DNA of 64,000 nt from RHKX01 sp963820055 (GCA_963820055.1 CAWFYJ010000001.1:62001-126000); one strand, 5' to 3'. Numbered from the stretch's first letter, positions 37,880 through 45,729 are shown. Numbers and translations: made by a program. The notes: generated by a model not told the origin, from the letters alone.

Positions 37880-37922
37880 GAGAGGGGGGTCGTTTCGTGG
37901 TCGGAGTCGGGACGCCGAACCG

Positions 37923-37952
37923 AAGGGGCCCCGCCGTGCGGCGAGGCCCCTT
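37923..37952 (-). terminator. Hairpin between pstS and pstC (attenuator/processing element)
   Basis: AAGGGGCCCCGCCG and CGGCGAGGCCCCTT pair over 14 bp with one mismatch around a 2-nt loop. It lies just after the pstS stop (minus strand). Partial termination or protection of the pstS 3' end would give more binding protein than permease, as known for other importer operons. Confidence 0.6.
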
Positions 37953-37987
37953 GGATCTGCGTGTTGTCCACCTTCGTGATGGAGCTC

Positions 37988-39097
37988 CTACTGACCGATC
38001 GCGTCGACGGCGGGCTGGATCTGCCCGCGGATCTGATCGGAGATCGGCGCCGAGCCGGCGTTGGACGCGGCTGCGTCCTGACCTTCGGCGCTGATGATGT
38101 AGTTCATCAGCGCACTGACGATGTCACTCGTGCCGGAGTCGTCGTAGGCGGTGCAGGCTGCCTCATAGGAGAGGAGCAGCAGCGGGTATTCGTCCGGGTT
38201 GGTCGTGGTCCGGTTGATGTCGTAGGAGAAGATGTACTTCCCCTCCGTCGACTCCTTCGCCGTGTCGAGCGATGCGGAAGCACCCTCGGAGCTCGGGGCG
38301 ACGTACGTATCGCCGACCTTGATGGCCGCGATGCCGAGATCGCCGGCCTGGCTCTCGTCGGCGTAGCCGATCGTGCCCTCGCCGTTCTTGACCGCGTCGA
38401 TCACACCCGACGTGCCGTTGGCGGCCTCGCCGCCCTTGACCGGCCACGTGTCGTCGGCCGGGTAGGGCCAGGCGTTGCCGGCCGTGTCGGCCAGATAGTC
38501 GGTGAAGTTGGCGGTCGTACCCGAGTCGTCGGAGCGGTTGACCGGGGTGATCATCGTGTCCGGCAGACTGGCGTCGGGGTTGTCCGCGGCGATTGCCGGG
38601 TCGTTCCACGTCGTGATCTTCTGGTTGAAGATCCCGGCGAGCGTCTCGGGCGACAGCTGCAGGTCGGTGACCTCGGGGAGGTTGTAGACGACCGCGATCG
38701 CGGAGATGTAGACCGGGATCTGGATCATCTCGCCACCCTGATCGGTGCAGCGCTTCTCGGCGTCGGTCAGCTCCTGGTCCGCGAAGGCGGAGTCGGTACC
38801 GGCGTAGTCGGTTGCGCCACCGGCGATGAACTGCTCGCGGCCGCCGCCCGAACCCACCGGGTCGTAGGAGATGGTCGCATCGGGGCTGGCGTTCTGGATG
38901 CCGGCGATCCAGGCTTCCTGGGCGGCTTCCTGGGCGCTCGAACCAGCGCCGGCGATCTCGCCGGAGAGGTCCGTGGGGACGCTGCTGCCACTGCTGCTGC
39001 TGTCACTGCTGCTGCTGTCACTGCTGCCGCACGCGGCCACGAAGAAGGCGAGCAACGCCAGCATGGCGGTGACTGCGAAGAACTTGCGTGAGTTCAC
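37988..39097 (-). CDS. pstS: Phosphate-binding lipoprotein PstS
   Basis: A 369-residue high-affinity phosphate-binding protein. The signal peptide ends in a lipobox (FFVAAC followed by GSS), then a Ser/Asp/Gly-rich spacer. Phosphate ligands are visible in GAGSSAQEAA, the DPVGSGGG loop, YAGTDSAF, and NRSDDSGTTANFTDYL, all in the usual order. It is the first gene of the pstSCAB-phoU operon and is preceded by a PHO box at 39223-39250. Ribosome site AAGGAG lies upstream. Confidence 0.95.
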   Translation of the reverse strand: MNSRKFFAVTAMLALLAFFVAACGSSDSSSSDSSSSGSSVPTDLSGEIAGAGSSAQEAAQEAWIAGIQNASPDATISYDPVGSGGGREQFIAGGATDYAGTDSAFADQELTDAEKRCTDQGGEMIQIPVYISAIAVVYNLPEVTDLQLSPETLAGIFNQKITTWNDPAIAADNPDASLPDTMITPVNRSDDSGTTANFTDYLADTAGNAWPYPADDTWPVKGGEAANGTSGVIDAVKNGEGTIGYADESQAGDLGIAAIKVGDTYVAPSSEGASASLDTAKESTEGKYIFSYDINRTTTNPDEYPLLLLSYEAACTAYDDSGTSDIVSALMNYIISAEGQDAAASNAGSAPISDQIRGQIQPAVDAIGQ

Positions 39098-39209
39098 TGA
39101 ATGTGACTCCTTGTCTGGTTGGTTGGATGCAATCCGGATGGGGCAGGCACGTCGCGCGTCCCCAATTCATCTCCGGGCGCAATCAGGGTCCCAGCGCAGG
39201 GAAGCCATC

Positions 39210-39250
39210 TTGTTACGAGCCTGTGCTCGCCTTGTGAAAAAGGTGTGAAC
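39210..39250 (-). promoter_or_regulatory. PHO box and -10 element upstream of pstS
   Basis: On the minus strand TTCAC occurs at 39245-39249 and 39234-39238, 11 nt apart, with a weaker in-phase AGCAC at 39223-39227. A TAACAA -10-like element at 39210-39215 lies 12 nt beyond. This is the expected layout of an activator-dependent Pho promoter where the box replaces the -35. Confidence 0.7.
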
Positions 39251-39292
39251 ACGCCCGAAACGGTCGTTCCGGCGCCGTCCGGCGCGGTCGGA

Positions 39293-40093
39293 TCAGGCGT
39301 CGGCGGCGGTCTCGAGCTCGCGTTCGGCGGGCTCGGGCACGGGTGCGCCGGCGATCGGAGCGGCCGCGGAGCCGTCGATCGGCTCGGGATCGAAGCGGTA
39401 GCCGATCCCGAAATGGGTGTGGATGTAGGACCAGTTAGGAGAGAGCTGCTCGAGCTTGATCCGCAGCTTGCGGATGAAGACGTCGACCGAGCGGTCGCCG
39501 TGCGCCATCTCGTATCCCCAGACGCGGCGGTAGATCTCGCCCCGCTCGATGACGCTGCCGGACGCGTCGGAGAGGGCCTGCAGCAGCTCGAACTCGCGGC
39601 GGGTCAGGTCGGCGCTGCGACCGGCGACGAATGTCTGGTACTGGTCGGCGCGGATCTCGAGCTCGCCGACGACGAGCGGCCCGCGCTCCTCCCCGTCGGA
39701 GCTGCGCCGCCTGCGGCGGCGGACGACGGCCTCGATCCGGGCCATCACCTCCTCGGGGTGGCACGGCTTGGCGACCCAGTCGTCGGCGCCGAGCCGCAGC
39801 CCACGGACCCGCTGGGCCACCGTCGACTCGTTCGTGCAGATGATCACGCCGAGGCCGGGCAGCATTCCGCAGACGCGCTCGAGGAACGGCCAGGCCTCCT
39901 CGGGGGGCAGGACCGACATGTCGAGCACGAGCGCGTTCAGCTTCATCGCCACCAGCTCGTCGACCGGCACGAGGCCGCCGAGGACACGGTGCTGCCAGCC
40001 CGCGGCATCGAGGCGGTTGCCCAATACCTTCAGGAAGGCGCCATCACGATCGATGACCGCGACCCGGAGTGTTCCCGTTGAAGAGCTCATCAT
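39293..40093 (-). CDS. PhoB/OmpR-family response regulator with altered acidic pocket
   Basis: A 266-residue regulator: receiver domain (about residues 9-125) and winged-helix DNA-binding domain (about 140-235; LTRREFELLQAL, RRVWGYE, SVDVFIRKLRIKLE, HFGIGYRF). The phosphoacceptor Asp58 (VLDMS), Thr87 and Lys109 (AKPCHP) are present. The acidic pair that binds magnesium reads Asp15-Arg16, so the second acid is replaced by Arg. No kinase gene is nearby. It lies upstream of pstS and is the best candidate to bind the PHO boxes. Start: ATG at 40093 (a second ATG follows); a TTG six codons earlier is possible. Confidence 0.88.
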   Translation of the reverse strand: MMSSSTGTLRVAVIDRDGAFLKVLGNRLDAAGWQHRVLGGLVPVDELVAMKLNALVLDMSVLPPEEAWPFLERVCGMLPGLGVIICTNESTVAQRVRGLRLGADDWVAKPCHPEEVMARIEAVVRRRRRRSSDGEERGPLVVGELEIRADQYQTFVAGRSADLTRREFELLQALSDASGSVIERGEIYRRVWGYEMAHGDRSVDVFIRKLRIKLEQLSPNWSYIHTHFGIGYRFDPEPIDGSAAAPIAGAPVPEPAERELETAADA

Positions 40094-40186
40094 TGGACGA
40101 GGGCCGCGCAACCGGCGTCGACCTCGGGCTCAATCGTAGCGGCGCCGGAGCACGATTACGCGTTATTGGCACCCCGGTAACGGGAT

Positions 40187-40213
40187 TTTCACAAGCGCAT
40201 TGCCGGATGTTCA
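40187..40213 (+). promoter_or_regulatory. Rightward candidate PHO box without an annotated target gene
   Basis: TTCAC (40187), ATTGC (40198) and TTCAC (40209) are in 11-nt phase on the plus strand. The nearest start codon is the PhoB-like gene on the opposite strand, about 95 bases away. In the three-way comparison with the other boxes the repeat direction follows transcription, which would point this box rightward, toward a gene-free region with a strong hairpin. Confidence 0.5.
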
Positions 40214-40271
40214 CCGCCTCGAATCCACCATGGGCGATCTTCCGCTCAGCACGGGAGCGCATCACTCGTGC

Positions 40272-40307
40272 AGCGCGCGGCCTCCTCCTGCCCCTGGGCC
40301 GCGCGCT
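40272..40307. terminator. Strong hairpin downstream of rightward PHO box
   Basis: AGCGCGCGGCC (40272-40282) and GGCCGCGCGCT (40297-40307) are perfect complements around a 14-nt loop. It could terminate a short transcript started near 40235-40245. No T-run follows. The rest of the 40094-40426 gap holds no gene I can support. Confidence 0.55.
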
Positions 40308-40355
40308 AAGTCTTAGATGACCCCGGGGAGATCCTCCGCTGACGCGTCCGGTCTC

Positions 40356-40408
40356 CCCGGCCGGCGGTGGGAGGGGGCGGGAAGCGTCGGCTGCTCAGGC
40401 CGGCCGGG
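40356..40408. terminator. Inverted repeat downstream of uppP
   Basis: CCCGGCCGGC (40356-40365) and GCCGGCCGGG (40399-40408) are exact complements with a 33-nt loop, just after the uppP stop on the minus strand. Confidence 0.45.
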
Positions 40409-40426
40409 AGCGGGTTTGGGCACGCC

Positions 40427-41245
40427 CTAGCTCGTGATCGCGCCGCTCGCTGCCAGAGCGATGACGAGGATCCCGAGCGGGATGCGGTAGGCCACGAAGA
40501 TCGCCAGCGAGTGGTTCGCCAGGTAGCGGAGCAGCCAGGCGATGGCGGCGTAGCCGGAGATGAAGGCGACCAGGGTCGCGACCGCGGTCGGGAGGAAGCC
40601 GACGCTGCCCTCGCCGCCGATGTCCTTGAGCTCGAAGAGCCCGCTGAGGACGACGGCCGGGACGGAGAGGAGAAAGGAGTAGCGGGCGGCGGCGGTCCGG
40701 TCGAAGTTGCGGAAGAGGCCGGCGGAGATGGTGGCGCCGGAGCGGGAGACGCCGGGGATCAGCGCAAAGGCCTGCCAGATGCCGATGAAGATGCCGTCGC
40801 GGCCGTTGATCTCCTTCAGCGGTCGCTCGCGGGTGCTGTAGCTCTCGGCGGCGAGCATCACGAACGAGAAGAGGATCAGCATTGTGCCGACCAGGTAGAG
40901 GCTGCGGGCGCCGGACTCGATCTGGTTGCGGAAGATGAACCCGAAGATCGAGATCGGGATGGTGCCGAGGATGATGAACCAGCCGAGGTTGGCCTCGTTG
41001 CTGCGCTGTGCGAACGGCACGCGCAGCTCGGCCAGCCAGGCGCGGGCGATCCGCCAGAGGTCGATCCTGAAGAAGAGGAGGACGGCGGCCATCGTGCCGA
41101 GCTGGATGACGGCGGTGAACGCGGCACCGGGGTCGCCCCAGCCCGCCATCGCCGGAACGATCAGCAGGTGGCCGCTCGAGGAGATCGGCAGGAACTCGGT
41201 GAGACCTTGAGTGAGCCCAAGGACGATCGCCTGGAATACGGACAT
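40427..41245 (-). CDS. uppP: Undecaprenyl-diphosphate phosphatase UppP
   Basis: A 272-residue membrane enzyme that recycles the wall-lipid carrier by removing a phosphate from undecaprenyl diphosphate. The signature blocks are LGLTQGLTEFLPISSSGHLLI at the N-terminus, with catalytic Glu and Ser/His, and PGVSRSGATISAGL with the catalytic Arg. About eight helices are predicted. I chose the ATG at 41245 because family homology begins there; the ATG three codons earlier (41254) is possible. It is divergent from a small membrane protein gene. Confidence 0.95.
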   Translation of the reverse strand: MSVFQAIVLGLTQGLTEFLPISSSGHLLIVPAMAGWGDPGAAFTAVIQLGTMAAVLLFFRIDLWRIARAWLAELRVPFAQRSNEANLGWFIILGTIPISIFGFIFRNQIESGARSLYLVGTMLILFSFVMLAAESYSTRERPLKEINGRDGIFIGIWQAFALIPGVSRSGATISAGLFRNFDRTAAARYSFLLSVPAVVLSGLFELKDIGGEGSVGFLPTAVATLVAFISGYAAIAWLLRYLANHSLAIFVAYRIPLGILVIALAASGAITS

Positions 41246-41290
41246 CGCGAGCATCCTAGGGGCCGCGGTGCTCCGCTAGAGTGCTGCTTC

Positions 41291-41557
41291 GTGCAAGGTC
41301 CTCGTCGCAAGCGCGCCCTTCTCGCCGTCGCCATGGCCGCAGTCGCGGTCCTCGCACTGACGGTGGCACCGGCCGCAATGGCGGCCGACGGCGTCGGCCT
41401 CGGCGGTCGCACGACCGACAAGAGCGTCACGTTCTTCTGCTTCGGCGTGATCGCGCTGTTCATGATCCTTCCGATCGTCCTCTCGCTGCTGCAGGCGAAG
41501 CTGGACAACCGCAAGGAGCGCATGCGCGAGCAGATCGAGCGCGTCCGCCGCCCTTAG
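41291..41557 (+). CDS. Small membrane protein, unknown function
   Basis: An 88-residue protein I do not recognise. A basic N-terminus and hydrophobic stretch (residues 8-31, ending AMAAD) look like a signal peptide or first helix. A second helix FFCFGVIALFMILPIVLSLL lies around residues 48-67, and a basic charged tail (NRKERMREQIERVRR) follows. It is probably a two-helix or processed single-helix membrane protein with a cytoplasmic tail. The GTG at 41291 leaves 45 bases to divergent uppP. Confidence 0.7.
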   Translation: MQGPRRKRALLAVAMAAVAVLALTVAPAAMAADGVGLGGRTTDKSVTFFCFGVIALFMILPIVLSLLQAKLDNRKERMREQIERVRRP

Positions 41558-41582
41558 GTCTTTCGCGGCCCCACGGGCCTCG

Positions 41583-41598
41583 TGTGAGTTCGCTCACA
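41583..41598 (+). promoter_or_regulatory. Perfect Crp-type site upstream of M23 peptidase gene
   Basis: TGTGA-GTTCGC-TCACA matches the TGTGA-N6-TCACA consensus shared by enteric CRP and mycobacterial Crp at all ten positions, 86 bases before the chosen start at 41684. An AT-rich CTTAATTATTT segment follows. The sequence could also fold as a 7-bp UUCG-capped hairpin ending the preceding small gene, so a terminator role is an alternative. Confidence 0.6.
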
Positions 41599-41683
41599 CT
41601 TCCTTAATTATTTGCAGGCATCGGGGTAGTTGCCGCGAAGCCCGACCCTCCCGACCGAACCGTCGCAGGCCCGGGCCGCCGTC

Positions 41684-42316
41684 ATGCGGAGCTCTCCGTC
41701 CCACACCACCTCGCCGAGGCGTGCCGTTGCACGCGGCGTCGCCGTGCTCGCGCTGCTGCTGCCGGCGAGCGCCGTCGCCGCCACCCCGGCCGGCGACGCC
41801 GGTAAGAACCCCCGTCCGCCGGTTGACCGGGACGCCGAGTCGCCGGCCGACGTCGCCGCGCTCCTGATCGGCATCGGCGCCGGTCGCGCCGCCGAGCCTC
41901 CCGTGCCGCTCAACCCCGTCGCCGCGCCGGTCGACTACGGAACGGCGATCAACGGCTTCGGCAACGAGCGCGGCCGTCCCCACGAGGGCCAGGACATGTT
42001 CGCTCCGGAGGGGACGCCGGTCATCTCCCCCACCGCCACCGAGGTCCTCGAGACCGGCAGCGACGGAGGTCGGGGCAACTGGGCCGCCCTCTACGACGCA
42101 GCCGCAAAGCACACCTATGTCTACATGCACATGCAGGCGCCGGCCGACGTCGCGGAGGGCGACGAGCTCGATTCCGGCGACCGTGTCGGCCTGCTCGGCT
42201 GCACCGGTTCGTGCGACGGCGCCCACCTCCACTTCGAGATCCGCCAGGGCCGCAGCCCTTACGCCACCCCGATCGACCCCCTGCCTGATCTGAAGAGCTG
42301 GCAGCCCTCCCGCTGA
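41684..42316 (+). CDS. Secreted M23-family peptidase (LytM-like)
   Basis: A 210-residue exported zinc peptidase. A signal peptide (residues 12-33, ending AVAA) and a Pro/Ala linker precede the LytM domain. Zinc ligands are in RPHEGQDMFAPEG (H-x3-D type), and HLHFEIR gives the third ligand and catalytic His. The family cuts peptidoglycan cross-links. I chose the ATG at 41684 because signal-peptide length is normal; a TTG at 41630 would add 18 residues. Crp-type site upstream. Confidence 0.87.
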   Translation: MRSSPSHTTSPRRAVARGVAVLALLLPASAVAATPAGDAGKNPRPPVDRDAESPADVAALLIGIGAGRAAEPPVPLNPVAAPVDYGTAINGFGNERGRPHEGQDMFAPEGTPVISPTATEVLETGSDGGRGNWAALYDAAAKHTYVYMHMQAPADVAEGDELDSGDRVGLLGCTGSCDGAHLHFEIRQGRSPYATPIDPLPDLKSWQPSR

Positions 42317-42356
42317 TCCGCCGACACGGGCGCCGGCGCCGGAATACGATCGGCCC

Positions 42357-43577
42357 GTGGAGCTCGTCACCTACGAGACGCGCGGCAGCACGGCGATCCT
42401 GACGATCAACCGGCCCGAGCGCCGCAACGCCGTCGACACGGCCACCGCCGGCGAGCTGCTCGCCGGCCTGCGCCGCTTCGAATCCGACGACGATGCCCGG
42501 GTGATGATCCTCACCGGTGCCGGCGATCAGGCCTTCTGCGCCGGAGCCGACCTGAAGGCGCTCGCCGAAGCCGGCACCGACGTCCCCGCCGAGATCATCG
42601 AGCAGGTCGCCGGCCGGCCGGAGGGACCGATGGGATTCACCCGCCTCACCGCGGCGAAGCCCGTGATCGCCGCGATCGGCGGATGGGCGCTCGCCGGCGG
42701 CCTCGAGCTCGCGCTCTGGTGCGACCTGCGGATCGCCGGCCGCAGCTCCCGCCTCGGCTACCCCGAGCGCCGCTGGGGAGTGCCGCTGATCGACGGCGGC
42801 ACGCTCCGGCTGCCGCGAATCGTCGGCCTCGGCCGCGCGCTCGACCTGATCCTGACCGGGCGGATCATCGAAACCGACGAGGCGCTCGACTGGGGTCTGC
42901 TGACCGAGGTGGTCGACGACGGCGCCCATCTCGACCGCGCCCTCGAGATCGCCGCCGGGCTCGCCCGCTTTCCCCAGCGGACGATGCTCTCCGATCGCCG
43001 TTCGGCGATCGAGGGCTCGACGCTCCCGCTCGCCGAGAGCCTCGAGTTCGAGGCGGCCGTCGGGCTCGAGTCGGTGCAGACCGGCATCGAGGGCGCGGCC
43101 CGCTTCGCCGGTGGCGAGGGGCGAGGCGGCGAGGGCGCCGGCGGTATGACCCGGCTCGACCGCCGAGGACGAAGAAGACCGGCAAGTATTCCTCCTTTCC
43201 TCCACGTCGGCCGGGGGTTAGAGGGCTCGCGAGCCGCTCGGAGCGCCGTCCGCGTGACCGCGCCGGCCGGCCGGGGGCACCGCCGACCGGCGGGGAAGCA
43301 AGGCCGGAACGACGCCGGTCGTCGGCTAGATCCGGAACTCCCGCATCAGACGCTTCTCGGTCTCGCCCTCGACCGACGCGATCACCTCGATGTGATCCTC
43401 GAGCGGCGTGCCGCGGATCTTCGTCGCGAGCAGGTCGTCGACCTGAAAGATCCCGGCGGAGTTGTTCATCTTGATCTCGACGCGGATCGGGCGATCGGTG
43501 CCGCGCTCGATGTTGACCTCGTCGATCGCAGCTGCGGAGATCGAGTGGATGCCGATGTCGCCACGCTCGACCGGTAG
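42357..43577 (+). CDS. Enoyl-CoA hydratase/isomerase (crotonase) with anomalous C-terminal tail
   Basis: Residues 1-262 are a normal crotonase: INRPERRNAVD, FCAGADLKAL (oxyanion-hole region), GWALAGGLELALWCDLRIA with catalytic Glu, and GYPERRWGVPLIDGGTLRLP with the second acid. The frame then runs on for 144 residues of Arg/Asp-rich sequence that is antisense to the HD gene for 252 bases. A TGA at 43147-43149 sits one frame away, exactly where the family normally ends. A single-base indel, real or a sequencing error, would explain the tail. The GTG start is at 42357. Confidence 0.8.
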   Translation: MELVTYETRGSTAILTINRPERRNAVDTATAGELLAGLRRFESDDDARVMILTGAGDQAFCAGADLKALAEAGTDVPAEIIEQVAGRPEGPMGFTRLTAAKPVIAAIGGWALAGGLELALWCDLRIAGRSSRLGYPERRWGVPLIDGGTLRLPRIVGLGRALDLILTGRIIETDEALDWGLLTEVVDDGAHLDRALEIAAGLARFPQRTMLSDRRSAIEGSTLPLAESLEFEAAVGLESVQTGIEGAARFAGGEGRGGEGAGGMTRLDRRGRRRPASIPPFLHVGRGLEGSRAARSAVRVTAPAGRGHRRPAGKQGRNDAGRRLDPELPHQTLLGLALDRRDHLDVILERRAADLRREQVVDLKDPGGVVHLDLDADRAIGAALDVDLVDRSCGDRVDADVATLDR

Positions 43578-44159
43578 CCGCGAGCGTCCCTGCGCCATGT
43601 CGAGCGCGTCGGCGACCCGGACGACGCCGCCCTCGACCGTGAACGGCTGGCCGCGCCGCCGGTGCCCGATGATGCAGTGCAGCGCCTCGGAGACGACGAC
43701 GGTCAGCTCAGGCTCGGAGTAGATCCCGTCGAGCAGTTGGCGCAGCTTCGGCTCGGCGAGGAAGAGGCTGTAGGCCTCGTGGTCGGTGCGGTGGATCGAC
43801 ATCCCGGTGTCGTGCAGCATCGCGCCGGCGATCACGACGACCTCGGCGTCGCGCTCCTCCATTCCGTGGTCGGTGATCATCGCCGGCTGGACGCCGGCAC
43901 GGTAGGCGAGGCGAAGCATCCGCAGGGCGATATTGGCGACGATCTGGATGTGGACCCAGGAGTGGTCCGACATCCCGAGCCGCTCCGAACCCACCTGCTG
44001 GAGGTGCCACCAGGCGCGGACCTGCGGGTCGGCCGCCGCACGCTCGACGAAGCGCTCGAGCCGGCGATTGCCCCGGGTCGGCACGCCGAAGCGGACCGAA
44101 TCGAGGCGCTCGCTCAGCGGCGCGCCACGGTCCTCGTCGGTCCCACGCTCATCGGCCAT
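43326..44159 (-). CDS. HD-domain phosphohydrolase-like protein
   Basis: A 277-residue cytoplasmic protein. The metal-binding HD pattern is visible: SDHSWVHIQIV near residue 65, AGAMLHDTGMSIHR around 112, HCIIGHRR near 162, and VRVADALDMAQGRSR near 183. The C-terminal third (RVEIKMNNSAGIFQVDDLL) is a mixed domain of unknown role. HD proteins hydrolyse phosphate esters, often nucleotides. It is 23 bases after a SpoIIM-like gene on the same strand. Confidence 0.85.
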   Translation of the reverse strand: MADERGTDEDRGAPLSERLDSVRFGVPTRGNRRLERFVERAAADPQVRAWWHLQQVGSERLGMSDHSWVHIQIVANIALRMLRLAYRAGVQPAMITDHGMEERDAEVVVIAGAMLHDTGMSIHRTDHEAYSLFLAEPKLRQLLDGIYSEPELTVVVSEALHCIIGHRRRGQPFTVEGGVVRVADALDMAQGRSRLPVERGDIGIHSISAAAIDEVNIERGTDRPIRVEIKMNNSAGIFQVDDLLATKIRGTPLEDHIEVIASVEGETEKRLMREFRI

Positions 44160-44182
44160 GGCCTGTCAGTCTGCCAGCGCGC

Positions 44183-44911
44183 TCAGGCGAACGGCGAGAC
44201 GGCCTCGAGCAGGTGCGGCCAGAGCGTCAGCTCGATCGTGGCCGCAAGCAGCAGCATCGGCAACGCCAGGGCCACCGTTGCGAACGTCGCCGCGAGCAGC
44301 TCGTCCCACTCGTCGCGACGCGATGCGATCAGCCAGGCGGCGAGCGGGAGGAAGACGGCCGTCAGCTCGAGGAGGGCGTGCGGGAGGACGGTGAGGAGCA
44401 GGGTGCCGCTGGCGATCCCGAGCTGTGCGGACATCGCCGCAGCGGTCAGCCCGAGGCCGACCGACTGAGTGATCAGCGAGAAGGCGGTGACCGCGATCAC
44501 CCAGGCGATCGCAACCGGTCCGGCACGCTCGTGGATGATCCGCGAGATCCCTGTCTTCGTCGCGGCGACCTCCTGCAGCGAGCTCCCGGCGATGAACCCG
44601 GCGACGCATGCGGTCGCGTGCAGGGCGAGGACGAGCAGGTTGCGACCGAGGATGTGCCAGAAGTCGCCGGCGCTCACCGGGTCGCTGATGCCCGGGAGGA
44701 AGACCGGGGTCGGATCGGGAGTGACGAGCGTCGAGACGAGCCAGACCGCGCCGAGCAGGGCGACCGAGATTGCCAGCGCCCCGGCGAACCAGGGCCCGAG
44801 CACGGGAGCCGGGTCGCGGCGCCAGCGAGCGAAGGTCGCGCGGCTCGATCGGAGCCCCGCCGCGATCACGAAACCCTCGGTGGCAGGTGGGGCGGGTGCC
44901 TCGGGGCTCAC
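44183..44911 (-). CDS. SpoIIM-like (stage II sporulation protein M family) membrane protein
   Basis: A 242-residue protein with about six predicted helices. The family pattern is recognisable: NLLVLALHATACVAGFIAG, LPHALLELTAVFLPLAAWL and IELTLWPHLLEA near the C-terminus. In actinobacteria this family occurs without sporulation and has no settled function; an ABC-2-like membrane role is often guessed. It is convergent in neither direction, lying between the HD gene and the RPF-like gene on the same strand. Confidence 0.75.
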   Translation of the reverse strand: MSPEAPAPPATEGFVIAAGLRSSRATFARWRRDPAPVLGPWFAGALAISVALLGAVWLVSTLVTPDPTPVFLPGISDPVSAGDFWHILGRNLLVLALHATACVAGFIAGSSLQEVAATKTGISRIIHERAGPVAIAWVIAVTAFSLITQSVGLGLTAAAMSAQLGIASGTLLLTVLPHALLELTAVFLPLAAWLIASRRDEWDELLAATFATVALALPMLLLAATIELTLWPHLLEAVSPFA

Positions 44912-44931
44912 CCGGAACTGATCGGCGCGTA

Positions 44932-44960
44932 CGGCCCGGCCCTTGAACGGGGCCGGGCCG
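44932..44960 (-). terminator. Terminator hairpin after RPF-like gene
   Basis: CGGCCCGGCCC (44932-44942) and GGGCCGGGCCG (44950-44960) are perfect complements around a 7-nt loop, 15 bases past the stop of the RPF-like gene on the minus strand. Confidence 0.65.
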
Positions 44961-44974
44961 CAGCTACCGGAGTC

Positions 44975-45616
44975 TCAGCCGCAGACCGGCCACGGGCTCG
45001 AGCCCGCGCGCGACATCAGCAGGGCGGCGCGATAGTCCTGCTCGGCCTCCGGCGCGGCCGCGGGATCGCCGCTGCCGCCGACCGAAGCCCAGGTCTGGAG
45101 GTCGAACTGGTACTTGCCGCGGTACGTGCCGCTGGAGTCGACGGCGGTCGGGTCGCCGCCGGACTCGCAGGCCGCGATCGAGTCGAGCGTCGCCTGGTCG
45201 ACGCCGACGGACTCGGGCGTGCCGTAATCGGGCTGGGCGGCCCGGCGCTTCTTCTCGGCCTCGATCTTCTTGCGAAGCGAGTCGGAGGCGGAAGCGAGTG
45301 CGGCCTTGCCGGCGGTCCGGGACAGGTCGCGCTTCGGGGCGACCTTCAGGTCATCGGCCTTCTCGTAGAGCTTCGAGTACCGGACCCGGGCGACGCCGAC
45401 ACCGAGCGAGCGCTCGAACTGGCTGTCGTGGTCGAGGACGGGCACGGCGGCGTTCGGCTCACCGGGGCCCGAGGAGGCGTCCGGGGTCGTGGCGGCCAGC
45501 GCAACGCCGGCCCCGCCGAGGGCGATGGTGGCGCCGACCGCGATCACGGCCATGCCGTCGCGGCGCGAACGGCCGCGCTTCTTGCGTGCAGGTTCAATCT
45601 CTTGTCTGGGCAGCAT
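44975..45616 (-). CDS. RPF-like transglycosylase (resuscitation-promoting-factor fold)
   Basis: A 213-residue exported muralytic protein. A basic N-terminus and signal/anchor helix lie at about residues 22-41. A charged helical linker follows, and the C-terminal RPF-type domain occupies about 143-213. The catalytic Glu lies in LDSIAACESGGD; YRGKYQFDLQTWASVGG and a Cys at the end (PWPVCG) pair with the first Cys as in RPF proteins. Such enzymes cleave glycan strands and help wake dormant cells. A perfect Crp-type site lies about 115 bases upstream, as I recall for mycobacterial rpfA. Confidence 0.88.
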   Translation of the reverse strand: MLPRQEIEPARKKRGRSRRDGMAVIAVGATIALGGAGVALAATTPDASSGPGEPNAAVPVLDHDSQFERSLGVGVARVRYSKLYEKADDLKVAPKRDLSRTAGKAALASASDSLRKKIEAEKKRRAAQPDYGTPESVGVDQATLDSIAACESGGDPTAVDSSGTYRGKYQFDLQTWASVGGSGDPAAAPEAEQDYRAALLMSRAGSSPWPVCG

Positions 45617-45729
45617 CGATCCAATCCATGTGCGTAGGCCGAATCGGGTGGGTAGGTTGCGGGCGTCGGGCCGGCAACGACCGGATTCGGTTGACGAGAC
45701 AAACGATCCCGGTCTCAGCGCGTTTTATG

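Noticed and set aside
40069..40320. 83-residue plus-strand frame as target of the rightward PHO box
   Set aside because: It begins inside the PhoB-like gene on the other strand, includes the box itself and has no ribosome site or family pattern.
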